Positions 1 through 11,749 of a stretch of DNA of 64,000 bases are shown here, one piece after another; positions within the stretch are counted from its first letter, which is position 1; each line of letters begins with the position of its first letter. Source of the stretch: Apostichopus japonicus (taxonomy: Eukaryota; Echinodermata; Holothuroidea; Aspidochirotida; Stichopodidae). The translations under genes were made by a program, and so were the position numbers. The notes below the pieces were generated by a model. That model worked only from the letters and a program-made list of their open reading frames with translations. It ran no database searches and was not told the DNA's origin. The stretch lies in the NCBI RefSeq assembly GCF_037975245.1, contig NC_092578.1, positions 11,824,321 to 11,888,320 of the forward strand, in the 5' to 3' direction.

Positions 1-2041
1 CGGTACCGATCAATCGAATGTGCGTAACCGATCAATCGAATGTTCGGTACCGATCTATCGAATGTTCGGTACCGATCAATCGAATGTGCGATACCGATCA
101 ATCGAATATGCGATACCCATCAATCGAAAGTGCGGTACCGATCAATCGAATGTGCGTTACCGATCGATCGAATGTGCCTTACCAATCAATCGAATTTGCG
201 GTACCCATCAATCAAATGTGCGGTACCGATCAATCGAATGTGCGGTAACGATCAATCGAATGTACGGTTCCGATTAATGGAGTGTTCATTACCGATCAAT
301 GAAATGTACGGTACCGATCAATCGAATGTGCGGTACTAGTCAATCGAATGTGCGGTACCGATCAATCGAATGTTCGATACCGATCAATCGAATGTTCGTT
401 ACCGATCAATCGAATGTTCGGTACCGATCTATCGAATGTGCGATACCGATCGATCAAATTTGCGGAACCGATCAATCGATTGTTCGGTACGGATCAATGG
501 AATGTGCGGTACCGATCAATCGAATGTTCGGTACGGATCAATCGATTGTGCGGTACCGATTAATCGAAAGTGCGTTACCAATCAATTGAATTTTCGGTAT
601 CGATCAATCGAATGTGCCCCACCGATCAATCGAATGTGCGGTACTAGTCAATCGAATGTGCGGTACCGATCAATCGAATGTGCGTTACCGATCAATCGAA
701 TGTGCGGTACCGATCAATCGAATGTGCGATACTGATCAATCGAATGTGCGGTACCGATCAATCGAATGTTCGGTATCGATCAATCGAATGTGCGGTACCG
801 ATTAATCGAAAGTGCGTTACCAATCAATTGAATTTTCGGTATCGATCAATCGAATGTGCCCCACCGATCAATCGAATGTGCTGTACTAGTCAATCGAATG
901 TGCGGTACCGATCAATCGAATGTGCGTTACCGATCAATCGAATGTGCGGTACCGATCAATCAAATTTGCGGAACCGATCAATCGATTGTTCGGTACGGAT
1001 CAATGGAATGTGCGGTACCGATCAATCGAATGTTCGGTACGGATCAATCGAATGTGCGGTACCGATTAATCGAAAGTGCGTTACCAATCAATTGAATTTT
1101 CGGTATCGATCAATCGAATGTGCCCCACCGATCAATCGAATGTGCGGTACTAGTCAATCGAATGTGCGGTACCGATCAATCGAATGTGCGTTACCGATCA
1201 ATCGAATGTGCGGTACCGATCAATCGAATGTGCGATACTGATCAATCGAATGTGCGGTACCGATCAATCGAATGTTCGGTATCGATCAATCGAATGTGCG
1301 GTACCGATTAATCGAAAGTGCGTTACCAATCAATTGAATTTTCGGTATCGATCAATCGAATGTGCCCCACCGATCAATCGAATGTGCTGTACTAGTCAAT
1401 CGAATGTGCGGTACCGATCAATCGAATGTGCGTTACCGATCAATCGAATGTGCGGTACCGATCAATCGAATGTGCGATACCCATCAATCGAATGTGCGGT
1501 ACTGATCAATCGAATGTTCGGTACCGATCAATAGAATGTGCGCTACCGATCAATAGAATGTGCGGTACCCATCAATCGAAAGTGCAGTCAGACAAATCGA
1601 ATGTTCGGTACCGATCAATAGAATGTGCGTAACCGATCAATAGAATGTGCGTTACCGATCAATCGAATGTACGGTACCGATCAATCGAATGTTCAGTACC
1701 GATCAATTGAATGTGCGGTACCGACCAATCGAATGTGCGTTACCGATCGATCGAATGTGCGTTACCGATCAATTGAATGTGCGGAACCGATCAATCGATT
1801 GTTCGGTACGGATCAATGGAATGTGCGGTACCGATCAATGGAATGTTCGGTACGGATCAATCGATTGTGCGGTACCGATTAATCGAAAGTGCGTTACCAA
1901 TAATTGGAATTTTCGGTATCGATCAATCGAATGTGCCCCACCGATCAATCGAATGTGCGGTACTAGTTAATAGAATGTGCGGTACCGATCAATCGAATGT
2001 GCGTTACCGATCAATCGAATGTGCGGTACCGATCAATCGAA
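1..2041 (+). repeat. 4,279-bp higher-order repeat of the satellite, copy 1
   Basis: This segment matches 4,280-6,320 at a constant offset of 4,279 bp. Rare unit variants recur in the same order, such as the unit at 270-295 reading GATTAATGGAGTGTTCATT. Only a few substitutions separate the copies, for example near 1,620-1,690. Just after 2,041 the second copy carries one extra 22-bp unit. The offset is not an exact multiple of 22 because shorter variant units lie inside the period. Confidence 0.9.
614..1533 (+). repeat. Nested 242-bp and 506-bp periods inside the satellite
   Basis: The variant unit reading TGCCCCACCGATC recurs at about 614, 856, 1,120 and 1,362, that is with spacings of 242 bp (11 units) and 506 bp (23 units). 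Long runs of following variant units repeat in register at the 506-bp spacing. The same nested pattern is present in the second 4,279-bp copy. Confidence 0.85.
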
Positions 2042-4279
2042 TGTGCGGTCAGATAAATGGAATGTTCGGTACCGATCAATGGATTGTTCGGTACCGATCA
2101 ATCGAATGTTTGGTACCGATCAATCGAATGTTCGGTACCGATCAATCGAATGTGCGATACCCATCAATCGAATGTGCGGTGCTGATCAATCGAATGTTCG
2201 GTTCCGATCAATAGAATGTGCGCTACCGATCAATAGAATGTGCGGTACCCATCAATCAAAAGTGCAGTCAGACAAATCGAATGTTCGGTAACGATCAATA
2301 GAATGTGCGTAACCGATCAATAGAATGTGCGGTACCGATCAATCGAATGTACGGTACCGATCAATCGAATGTGCGAAACCGATCAATAGAATGTTCGGTC
2401 CCGATTATCGAATTTGTGGTACCAATCAATCGAATGTTCGGTACCGATCAATCGAATGTGCGTAACCGATCAATCGAATGTTCGGTACCGATCTATCGAA
2501 TGTTTGGTACCGATCAATCGAATGTGCGATACCGATCAATCGAATATGCGATACCCATCAATCGAAAGTGCGGTAACGATCAATCGAATGTGCGGTACCG
2601 ATCATTCGAATGTTCGGTACCGATCAATCGAATGTGCGGTACCGATCCTTCTAATGTGCGGTACCGATCAATCGAATGTGCGGTACCGATCAATCGAATG
2701 TGCGGTACCGATCATTCGAATGTTCGGTACCGATCAATCGAATGTGCGGTACCGATCCTTCTAATGTGCGGTACCGATCAATCGAATGTGCGGTACCGAT
2801 CAATCGAATGTGCGGTACCGATCAATCGAATGTTCGGTACCCATCAATCGAATGTGCAATCAGACAAATCGAATGTTCGGTACCGATCAATAGAATGTGC
2901 GTTATCGATCAATCGAATGTGCGGTACCGATCAATCGAATGTGCGGTACCGATCAATCGAATTAGCGATACCGATCAATCGAATGTGCGGTACCGATCAA
3001 TCGAATTTGCGGTACCCATCAATCAAATGTGCGGTACCGATCAATCGAATGTGCGGTAACGATCAATCGAATGTGCGGTACCAATCAATCGAATGTGCGG
3101 TTCTAGTCAATCGAATTTGCGTTACCGATCAATCGAATGTTCGGTACCCATCAATCGAATGTGCAATCAGATTAATCGAATGTTCGATACCGATCAATCG
3201 AATGTGCGTTACCGATCAATCGAATGTTCGGTACCGATCTATCGAATGTGCGATACCGAACGATCGAATTTGCGGAACCGATCAATCGATTGTTCGGTAC
3301 GGATCAATGGAATGTGCGGTACCGATTAATCGAAAGTGCGTTAACAATCAATTGAATTTTCGGTATCGATCAATCGAATGTGCCCCACCGATCAATCGAA
3401 TGTGCGGTACTAGTCAATCGAATGTGCGGTACCGATCAATCGAATGTCCGTTACCGATCAATCGAATGTGCGGTACCGATCAATCGAATGTTCGGTACCC
3501 ATCAATCGAATGTGCAATCAGACAAATCGAATGTTCGGTACCGATCAATAGAATGTGCGGTACCGATCAATCGAATGTACGGTACCGATCAATCGAATGT
3601 TCGTTACCGATCAATTGAATGTTCGGTCCCGATTATCGAATGTGTGGTGTCAATCAATCGAATGTGCGGTACCGACCAATCGAATGTGCGATACCGATCG
3701 ATCGAATGTGCGGTACCGATCAATCGAATGTTCGGTACGGATCAATCGATTGTGCGGTACCGATTAATCGAAAGTGCGTTACCAATCAATCGAATTTTCG
3801 GTATCGATCAATCGAATGTGCTCCACCGATCAATCGAATGTGCGGTACTAGTCAATCGAATGTGCGGTACCGATTAATCGAATGTGCGGTCAGATAAATG
3901 GAATGTTCGGTACCGATCAATCGATTGTTCGGTACCGATCAATCGAATGTTTGGTACCGATCAATCGAATGTTCGGTACCGATCAATCGAATGTGCGATA
4001 CCCATCAATCGAATGTGCGGTACTGATCAATCGAATGTTCGTTACCGATCAATAGAATGTGCGCTAGCGATCAATAGAATGTGCGGTACCCATCAATCGA
4101 AAGTGCAGTCAGACAAATCGAATGTTCGGTAACGATCAATAGAATGTGCGTAACCGATCAATAGAATGTGCGGTACCGATCAATCGAATATACGGTACCG
4201 ATCAATCGAATGTGCGAAACCGATCAATAGAATGTTCGGTCCCGATTATCGAATGTGTGATACCAATCAATCGAATGTT

Positions 4280-6320
4280 CGGTACCGATCAATCGAATGT
4301 GCGTAACCGATCAATCGAATGTTCGGTACCGATCTATCGAATGTTCGGTACCGATCAATCGAATGTGCGATACCGATCAATCGAATATGCGATACCCATC
4401 AATCGAAAGTGCGGTACCGATCAATCGAATGTGCGTTACCGATCGATCGAATGTGCCTTACCAATCAATCGAATTTGCGGTACCCATCAATCAAATGTGC
4501 GGTACCGATCAATCGAATGTGCGGTAACGATCAATCGAATGTACGGTTCCGATTAATGGAGTGTTCATTACCGATCAATGAAATGTACGGTACCGATCAA
4601 TCGAATGTGCGGTACTAGTCAATCGAATGTGCGGTACCGATCAATCGAATGTTCGATACCGATCAATCGAATGTTCGTTACCGATCAATCGAATGTTCGG
4701 TACCGATCTATCGAATGTGCGATACCGATCGATCAAATTTGCGGAACCGATCAATCGATTGTTCGGTACGGATCAATGGAATGTGCGGTACCGATCAATC
4801 GAATGTTCGGTACGGATCAATCGATTGTGCGGTACCGATTAATCGAAAGTGCGTTACCAATCAATTGAATTTTCGGTATCGATCAATCGAATGTGCCCCA
4901 CCGATCAATCGAATGTGCGGTACTAGTCAATCGAATGTGCGGTACCGATCAATCGAATGTGCGTTACCGATCAATCGAATGTGCGGTACCGATCAATCGA
5001 ATGTGCGATACTGATCAATCGAATGTGCGGTACCGATCAATCGAATGTTCGGTATCGATCAATCGAATGTGCGGTACCGATTAATCGAAAGTGCGTTACC
5101 AATCAATTGAATTTTCGGTATCGATCAATCGAATGTGCCCCACCGATCAATCGAATGTGCTGTACTAGTCAATCGAATGTGCGGTACCGATCAATCGAAT
5201 GTGCGTTACCGATCAATCGAATGTGCGGTACCGATCAATCAAATTTGCGGAACCGATCAATCGATTGTTCGGTACGGATCAATGGAATGTGCGGTACCGA
5301 TCAATCGAATGTTCGGTACGGATCAATCGAATGTGCGGTACCGATTAATCGAAAGTGCGTTACCAATCAATTGAATTTTCGGTATCGATCAATCGAATGT
5401 GCCCCACCGATCAATCGAATGTGCGGTACTAGTCAATCGAATGTGCGGTACCGATCAATCGAATGTGCGTTACCGATCAATCGAATGTGCGGTACCGATC
5501 AATCGAATGTGCGATACTGATCAATCGAATGTGCGGTACCGATCAATCGAATGTTCGGTATCGATCAATCGAATGTGCGGTACCGATTAATCGAAAGTGC
5601 GTTACCAATCAATTGAATTTTCGGTATCGATCAATCGAATGTGCCCCACCGATCAATCGAATGTGCTGTACTAGTCAATCGAATGTGCGGTACCGATCAA
5701 TCGAATGTGCGTTACCGATCAATCGAATGTGCGGTACCGATCAATCGAATGTGCGATACCCATCAATCGAATGTGCGGTACTGATCAATCGAATGTTCGG
5801 TACCGATCAATAGAATGTGCGCTACCGATCAATAGAATGTGCGGTACCCATCAATCGAAAGTGCAGTCAGACAAATCGAATGTTCGGTACCGATCAATCG
5901 AATGTGCGTAACCGATCAATAGAATGTGCGTTACCGATCAATCGAATGTACGATACCGATCAATCGAATGTTCAGTACCGATCAATTGAATGTGCGGTAC
6001 CGACCAATCGAATGTGCGTTACCGATCGATCGAATGTGCGTTACCGATCAATTGAATGTGCGGAACCGATCAATCGATTGTTCGGTACGGATCAATGGAA
6101 TGTGCGGTACCGATCAATGGAATGTTCGGTACGGATCAATCGATTGTGCGGTACCGATTAATCGAAAGTGCGTTACCAATAATTGGAATTTTCGGTATCG
6201 ATCAATCGAATGTGCCCCACCGATCAATCGAATGTGCGGTACTAGTTAATAGAATGTGCGGTACCGATCAATCGAATGTGCGTTACCGATCAATCGAATG
6301 TGCGGTACCGATCAATCGAA
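4280..6320 (+). repeat. 4,279-bp higher-order repeat of the satellite, copy 2
   Basis: This is the second copy of the segment at 1-2,041. The near-identity of variant order shows a recent block duplication or unequal exchange within the array, not independent unit-by-unit drift. A different block, 2,752-3,330, recurs at 6,461-7,038 with an offset of 3,709 bp, so several block sizes are superimposed. Confidence 0.9.
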
Positions 6321-9300
6321 TGTGCGGTACCGATCAATCGAATGTGCGGTCAGATAAATGGAATGTTCGGTACCGATCAATGGATTGTTCGGTACCGATC
6401 AATCGAATGTTCGGTACCGATCATTCGAATGTTCGGTACCGATCAATCGAATGTGCGGTACCGATCCTTCTAATGTGCGGTACCGATCAATCGAATGTGC
6501 GGTACCGATCAATCGAATGTGCGGTACCGATCAATCGAATGTTCGGTACCCATCAATCGAATGTGCAATCAGACAAATCGAATGTTCGGTACCGATCAAT
6601 AGAATGTGCGTTACCGATCAATCGAATGTGCGGTACCGATCAATCGAATGTGCGGTACCGATTAATCGAATTAGCGATACCGATCAATCGAATGTGCGGT
6701 ACCGATCAATCGAATTTGCGGTACCCATCAATCAAATGTGCGGTACCGATCAATCGAATGTGCGGTAACGATCAATCGAATGTGCGGTACCGATCAATCG
6801 AATGTGCGGTTCTAGTCAATCGAATTTGCGTTACCGATCAATCGAATGTTCGGTACCCATCAATCGAATGTGCAATCAGATTAATCGAATGTTCGATACC
6901 GATCAATCGAATGTGCGATATCGATCGATCGAATTTGCGGAACCGATCAATCGATTGTTCGGTACGGATCAATGGAATGTGCGGTACCGATCAATCGAAT
7001 GTTCGGTACGGATCAATCGAATGTGCGGTACCGATTAATCGAAAGTGCGTTACCAATCAATTGAATTTTCGGTATCGATCAATCGAATGTGCCCCACCGA
7101 TCAATCGAATGTGCGGTACTAGTCAATCGAATGTGCGGTACCGATCAATCGAATGTACGGTACCGATCAATCGAATGTGCGGTACCGATTAATCGAATGT
7201 GCGATACCGATCAATCGAATGTGCGGTACCAATCCATCGAATGTGCGGTCCCGATCAATCGAAAGTGCAGTCAGACAAATCGAATGTTCGGTACCGATCA
7301 ATCGAATGTTCGGTACCCATCAATCGAATGTGCGGTAACGATCAATCGAATGTACGGTTCCGAGTAATGGAATGTGCGATACCGATCGATCGAATGTGCG
7401 GTACCGATCAATCGACTGTTCGGAACGGATCAATGGAATGTGCGGTACCGATCAATCGAATGTTCGGTACGGATCAATCGAATGTGCGGTACCGATCAAT
7501 CGAAAGTGCGTTACCAATCAATTGAATGTTCGGTATCGATCAATCGAATGTGCCCCACCGATCAATCGAATGAGCGGTACTAGTCTATCGAATGTGCGGT
7601 ACCGATCAATCGAATGTGCGGTACCGATCAATGGAATGTGCGGTACCGAGTAATCGAAAGTCCGGTCAGATTAATGGAATGTTTGGTACCGATCAATCCA
7701 TTGTTCGGTACCGATCAATCGAATGTGCGGTACCGATCAATCGAATGTTCGGTACCAATCAATCGAATGTGCGATACCAATCAATCGAATGTGCGGTAAC
7801 GATCAATCGAATGTGCGGTTCCGATCCATCGAATTAGCGATACCGATCAATCGAATGTGCGGTACCGATCAATCGAATGTGCGGTCAGATAAATGGAATG
7901 TTCGGTACCGATCAATGGATTGTTCGGTACCGATCAATCGAATGTTTGGTACCGATCAATCGAATGTGCGATACCCATCAATCGAATGTGCGGTACTGAT
8001 CAATCGAATGTTCGGTACCGATCAATAGAATGTGCGCTACCAATCGATCGAATGTGCGGTACCGACCAATCGAATGTGCGGTACCGATTAATCGAATGTT
8101 CGGTACCGATCAATCGAATGTGCGATACCGATCAATCGATTGTTCGGTACGGATCAATGGAATGTGCGGTACCGATCAATCGAATGTTCGGTACGGATCA
8201 ATCGAATATGCGGTACCGATTAATCGAAAGTGCGTTACCAATCAATGGAATGTTCGGTATCGATCAATCGAATGTGCCCCACCGATCAATTGAAAGTGCG
8301 GTACTAGTTAATCGAATGTGCGGTACCGATCAATCGAATGTGCGGTACCGATCAATCGAATGTTCGGTACCGATCAATCGGAAGTGCGGTACCGATTAAT
8401 CGAATGTGCGATACCGATCAATCGAATGTGCGGTACCGATCAATCGAATGTTTGGTACCGATCAATCGAATGTTCGGTACCGATCAATCGAATGTGCGAT
8501 ACCCATCAATCGAATGTGCGGTACTGATCAATCGAATGTTCGGTACCGATCAATAGAATGTGCGCTACCGATCGATCGAATGTGCGGTACCGATCAATCG
8601 ATTGTTCGGTACGGATCAATGGAATGTGCGGTACCGATCAATCGAATGTTCGGTACGGATCAATCGAATGTGCGGTACCGATTAATCGAAAGTGCGTTAC
8701 CAATCAATGGAATGTTCGGTATCGATCAATCGAATGTGCCCCACCGATCAATCGAAAGTGCGGTACTAGTTAATCGAGTGTGCGGTACCGATCAATCGAA
8801 TGTGCGGTACCGATCAATCGAATGTGCGGTACCGATCAATCGGAATGTGCCGTACCGATTAATCGAATGTGCGGTACCGATCAATCGAATGTGCGGTACC
8901 GATCAATAGAATGTGCGCTACTGATCAATGGAATGTTTGGTACCGATCAATCGAAAGTGCGGTCAGATTAATGGAATGTTCGGTACCGATCAATCGATTG
9001 TTCGGTAACGATCAATCGAATGTTTGGTACCGATCAATCGAATGTTCGGTACCGATCAATCGAATGTGCGATACCCATCAATCGAATGTCCGGTACTGAT
9101 CAATCGAATGTTCGGTACCGATCAATAGAATGTGCGCTACCGATCAATAGAATGTGCGGTACCCATCAATCGAAAGTGCAGTCAGACAAATCGAATGTTC
9201 GGTACCGATCAATCGAATGTGCGTAACCGATCAATAGAATGTGCGGTACCGATCAATCGAATGTACGGTACTGATCAATCGAATGTTCGTTACCGATCAA

Positions 9301-10197
9301 TTGAATGTTCGGTCCCGATTATCGAATGTTTGGTACCAATCAATCGAATGTGCGGTACCGACCAATCGAATGTGCGTTACCGATCCATCGAATGTGCGTT
9401 ACCGATCAATCGAATGTGCGGTACCGATCAATCCAATGTTTGGTACCGATCAATCCAATGTGCGGTAATGATCAATCGAATGTGCGTTACCGATTGATCG
9501 AATGTGCGGTACCCATCAATCGAATGTGCGGTACCGATCAATCGAATGTGCTTTACCGATCGATCGAATGTGCGGTACCCATCAATCGAATGTGCGTTAC
9601 CGATCAATCAAATGTGCCGTACCGATCAATCGAATGTGCGTTACCGATCGTTCGAATGTGCGTTACCGATCAATCGAATGTGCGGTACCCATCAATCAAA
9701 TGTGCAGTACCGATCAATCGAATGTGCGATACCGATCAATCGAATGTGTGGTACCGATCAATCGAAAGTGCAGTCAGACAAATCGAATGTTCGGTACCGA
9801 TCAATCGATTATCAGTACCGATCAATCGAATGTGCGGTACCGATCAATCGAATGTGCGGTAGCGATCAATCGAATGTACGGTACCGAACAATCGAATGTG
9901 CGGTACCGATCAATCGAATGTGCGGTACCGAGGGAACGAAAGTGCGTTACCGATCGATCGAATGTGCGGTACCCATCAATTGGATTTGCAGTCAGATCAA
10001 TCGAATGTTCGGTACCGATCAATCGAATGTGCGTTACCGATCAATCGAATGTGAGTTACCGATCGATCGAATTTGCGTTACCGATCAATCGAATGTGCGG
10101 TACCGATCAATCGAATGTGAGTTACCGATCGATCGAATTTGCGTTACCGATCAATCGAATGTGCAGCACCGATCAATCGAATGTGCGATACCGAATG

Positions 10198-10490
10198 CTT
10201 AGTGAAGATTAAGGCTTTTAACAACAATGATGGAACTAATATTTACAAACTAACACATATTTGCAACGACACAAGTAGGTAGAGGCAAAGTAAAACAACT
10301 GACTTTTCAGACAAAAAGCAAACTTGCTTCCAAATTTATAAAGAAAGAGCAAAAGTATCGAGAAAGTTACCATTGTGTACTTTCGGGATCAATAATTATA
10401 TATGTTTTACAAGTGAACATTACCCCCTTGGTCCCCTTGGTCTCTCAAGACTCATCTGATGAAAACTGTTCAATTAATTGTTTACTGTTG
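10198..10490. other. Unique-looking flank of the satellite
   Basis: The sequence becomes AT-rich and non-repetitive immediately after the last satellite unit. I see no open frame, RNA gene or element boundary in it. Confidence 0.6.
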
Positions 10491-10954
10491 CCCATCGTCG
10501 GGGAACATGACGCAATTCGGTATTAGCCCAGGATCTATATTCGAACTGCAGTAGACATAAAATGTTATACAACGCGAACTGAATGCTAATTGTTACCCCA
10601 CCCCTAGTACCGTAACTCATACAATGAATCTAAAAATAAAAAAATTCCGCATGCGATTTGAGAATTGAGCATTGACATTTCCTGTGCATATCATGTGGTG
10701 GATCCAAAGGTGTATCATTGCCGGAGGGGGGGGGGGGGCGCACACATCACTTCTTGAGATTGTTCACACCTGCATGAAAACGCGTGCCCCACACCCTACG
10801 CCCACCCCTCTAATCGCTTTCCGATGAGTTACGAAACCAGACCCATCGTATACAAAAGTCTACTTGGATTATTTGTCCCCTGATTTTTTTCTGCAGATGC
10901 CCATGCATTTCCCCAAACTAAATTTCTAAGCCATGAGATCTAAACCTTAAGGAG

Positions 10955-11070
10955 GTTTGGGAGCATCATTGGGTCTAGGAAGTGTTATTTCCGGTTATCT
11001 GGGAGGTATATTTGCCAAAAATTTCTTGTACGCTACGCGCGAACCCATGGTCGCGCTCCGCTTAGATAGT
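10955..11070 (+). repeat. CGCTTAGATAGT core repeat, copy 1
   Basis: First of seven dispersed copies of a roughly 115-bp core. It runs from a TTTCCGG..ATCTGGGAGG box through CTTGTACGCTACGCGCGAACC to a conserved end reading GCGCTCCGCTTAGATAGT. It lies inside composite copy A. Confidence 0.8.
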
Positions 11071-11535
11071 ATCAGAGAACAGACACGCGACACGCGTCCC
11101 CACCATTATCCAAGACTGATCTGCGCCCATGCACCAATAAATTAACTGTGTCTGAATTTTCGAAATTCCCCTGACCAACATTCCTAAACATTCTTCCCTC
11201 TTCTCGTGCAATGTTGACCGGTCTGTTAGGGGTTGAAGGAGGTTGTTCTGTATTGGCTGTCCATAGATGAAATTTTGTGCGACATTATGGGTATGTTTTG
11301 AAGTGAATTTATTTCACGAAAAGTGTGAATTTTCAAATTCTGAATGAATAATGGGCTTAAAACCTTGAAAAGTGGGGCTGACGGGTATTGTGGGCCGCGA
11401 CGTAGAATCACATACAAAAGCAATGATCCACATGAGATGCGATGAGGTAGAACATGATGTGTGACTGGTGACAATCTTCAAAAAGGTTATGGATGGAAAA
11501 TAAAATATTGGGAAAATACTTGGTTTACTCAGGCA

Positions 11536-11663
11536 AAGGTGAACATCTAGTTGGTCATTTTCAAGCCCGAGATGTGCCATTTCCGGTGATCTGGTGGGTA
11601 TCAAAACCAGAAATTTTCTTGTACGCTGCGCGCCAACCGATGGTGGCGCTCCGCTTAGATAGT
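11536..11663 (+). repeat. CGCTTAGATAGT core repeat, copy 2
   Basis: Second copy, with CGCCAACCGATGGTGGCGCTC just before the conserved end. It is followed by a tail reading GAAATTCCTGGATACGCCCC, which is also recognisable after copy 3. Confidence 0.82.
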
Positions 11664-11749
11664 CATTCGCGCCCCCCGGGTTAGAAATTCCTGGATACGC
11701 CCCTGGTAGGTGCAAGCAGACTTTCGATGTGCATTTTGAAAGCCCCGGT

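Larger units (their letters stand above)
1..10197 (+). repeat. 22-bp satellite array (about 460 units, continues left of window)
   Basis: The array is head-to-tail units of about 22 bp with core GGTACCGATCAATCGAATG followed by TGC or TTC. Each unit has a KpnI site inside the perfect palindrome CGGTACCG, and about three CpG dinucleotides. Recurrent variants are GATACC, GTTACC, TACCCATC, AATAGAATG, and shorter units reading CAGTCAGACAAATCG or GGTCAGATAAATGG. The consensus has no stop codon in any plus-strand frame. Because 22 is 1 modulo 3, all three frames translate into the same 22-residue repeat, so the long plus-strand ORFs here are a by-product and not genes. The right edge is abrupt at about 10,197. 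The left edge lies outside the window. A pericentromeric or heterochromatic role is possible but is inference. Confidence 0.97.
10491..11706 (+). repeat. Composite dispersed repeat, copy A
   Basis: Two long blocks, 10,491-10,870 and 11,131-11,700, recur in the same order and orientation at 19,505-19,865 and 20,785-21,355. Shared landmarks are ACATGACGCA near the left end, a G homopolymer after GGATCCAAAGG, the stretch around TTGACCGGTCTGTTAGGGG at 11,214, and the terminal core ending CGCTTAGATAGT. The spacing between the blocks differs by about 650 bp between copies, so one copy has an insertion or the other a deletion. No intact reading frame is present. It is probably an old non-autonomous transposon. 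Confidence 0.8.

Noticed and set aside
2305-3618. 437-codon plus-strand open frame
   Set aside because: It is satellite sequence. The 22-bp unit has no plus-strand stop in any frame, so such frames arise automatically, and overlapping frames encode the same peptide.
1-10197. Array mistaken for a CRISPR array
   Set aside because: Repeats are contiguous without unique spacers, and the rest of the window is clearly eukaryotic.
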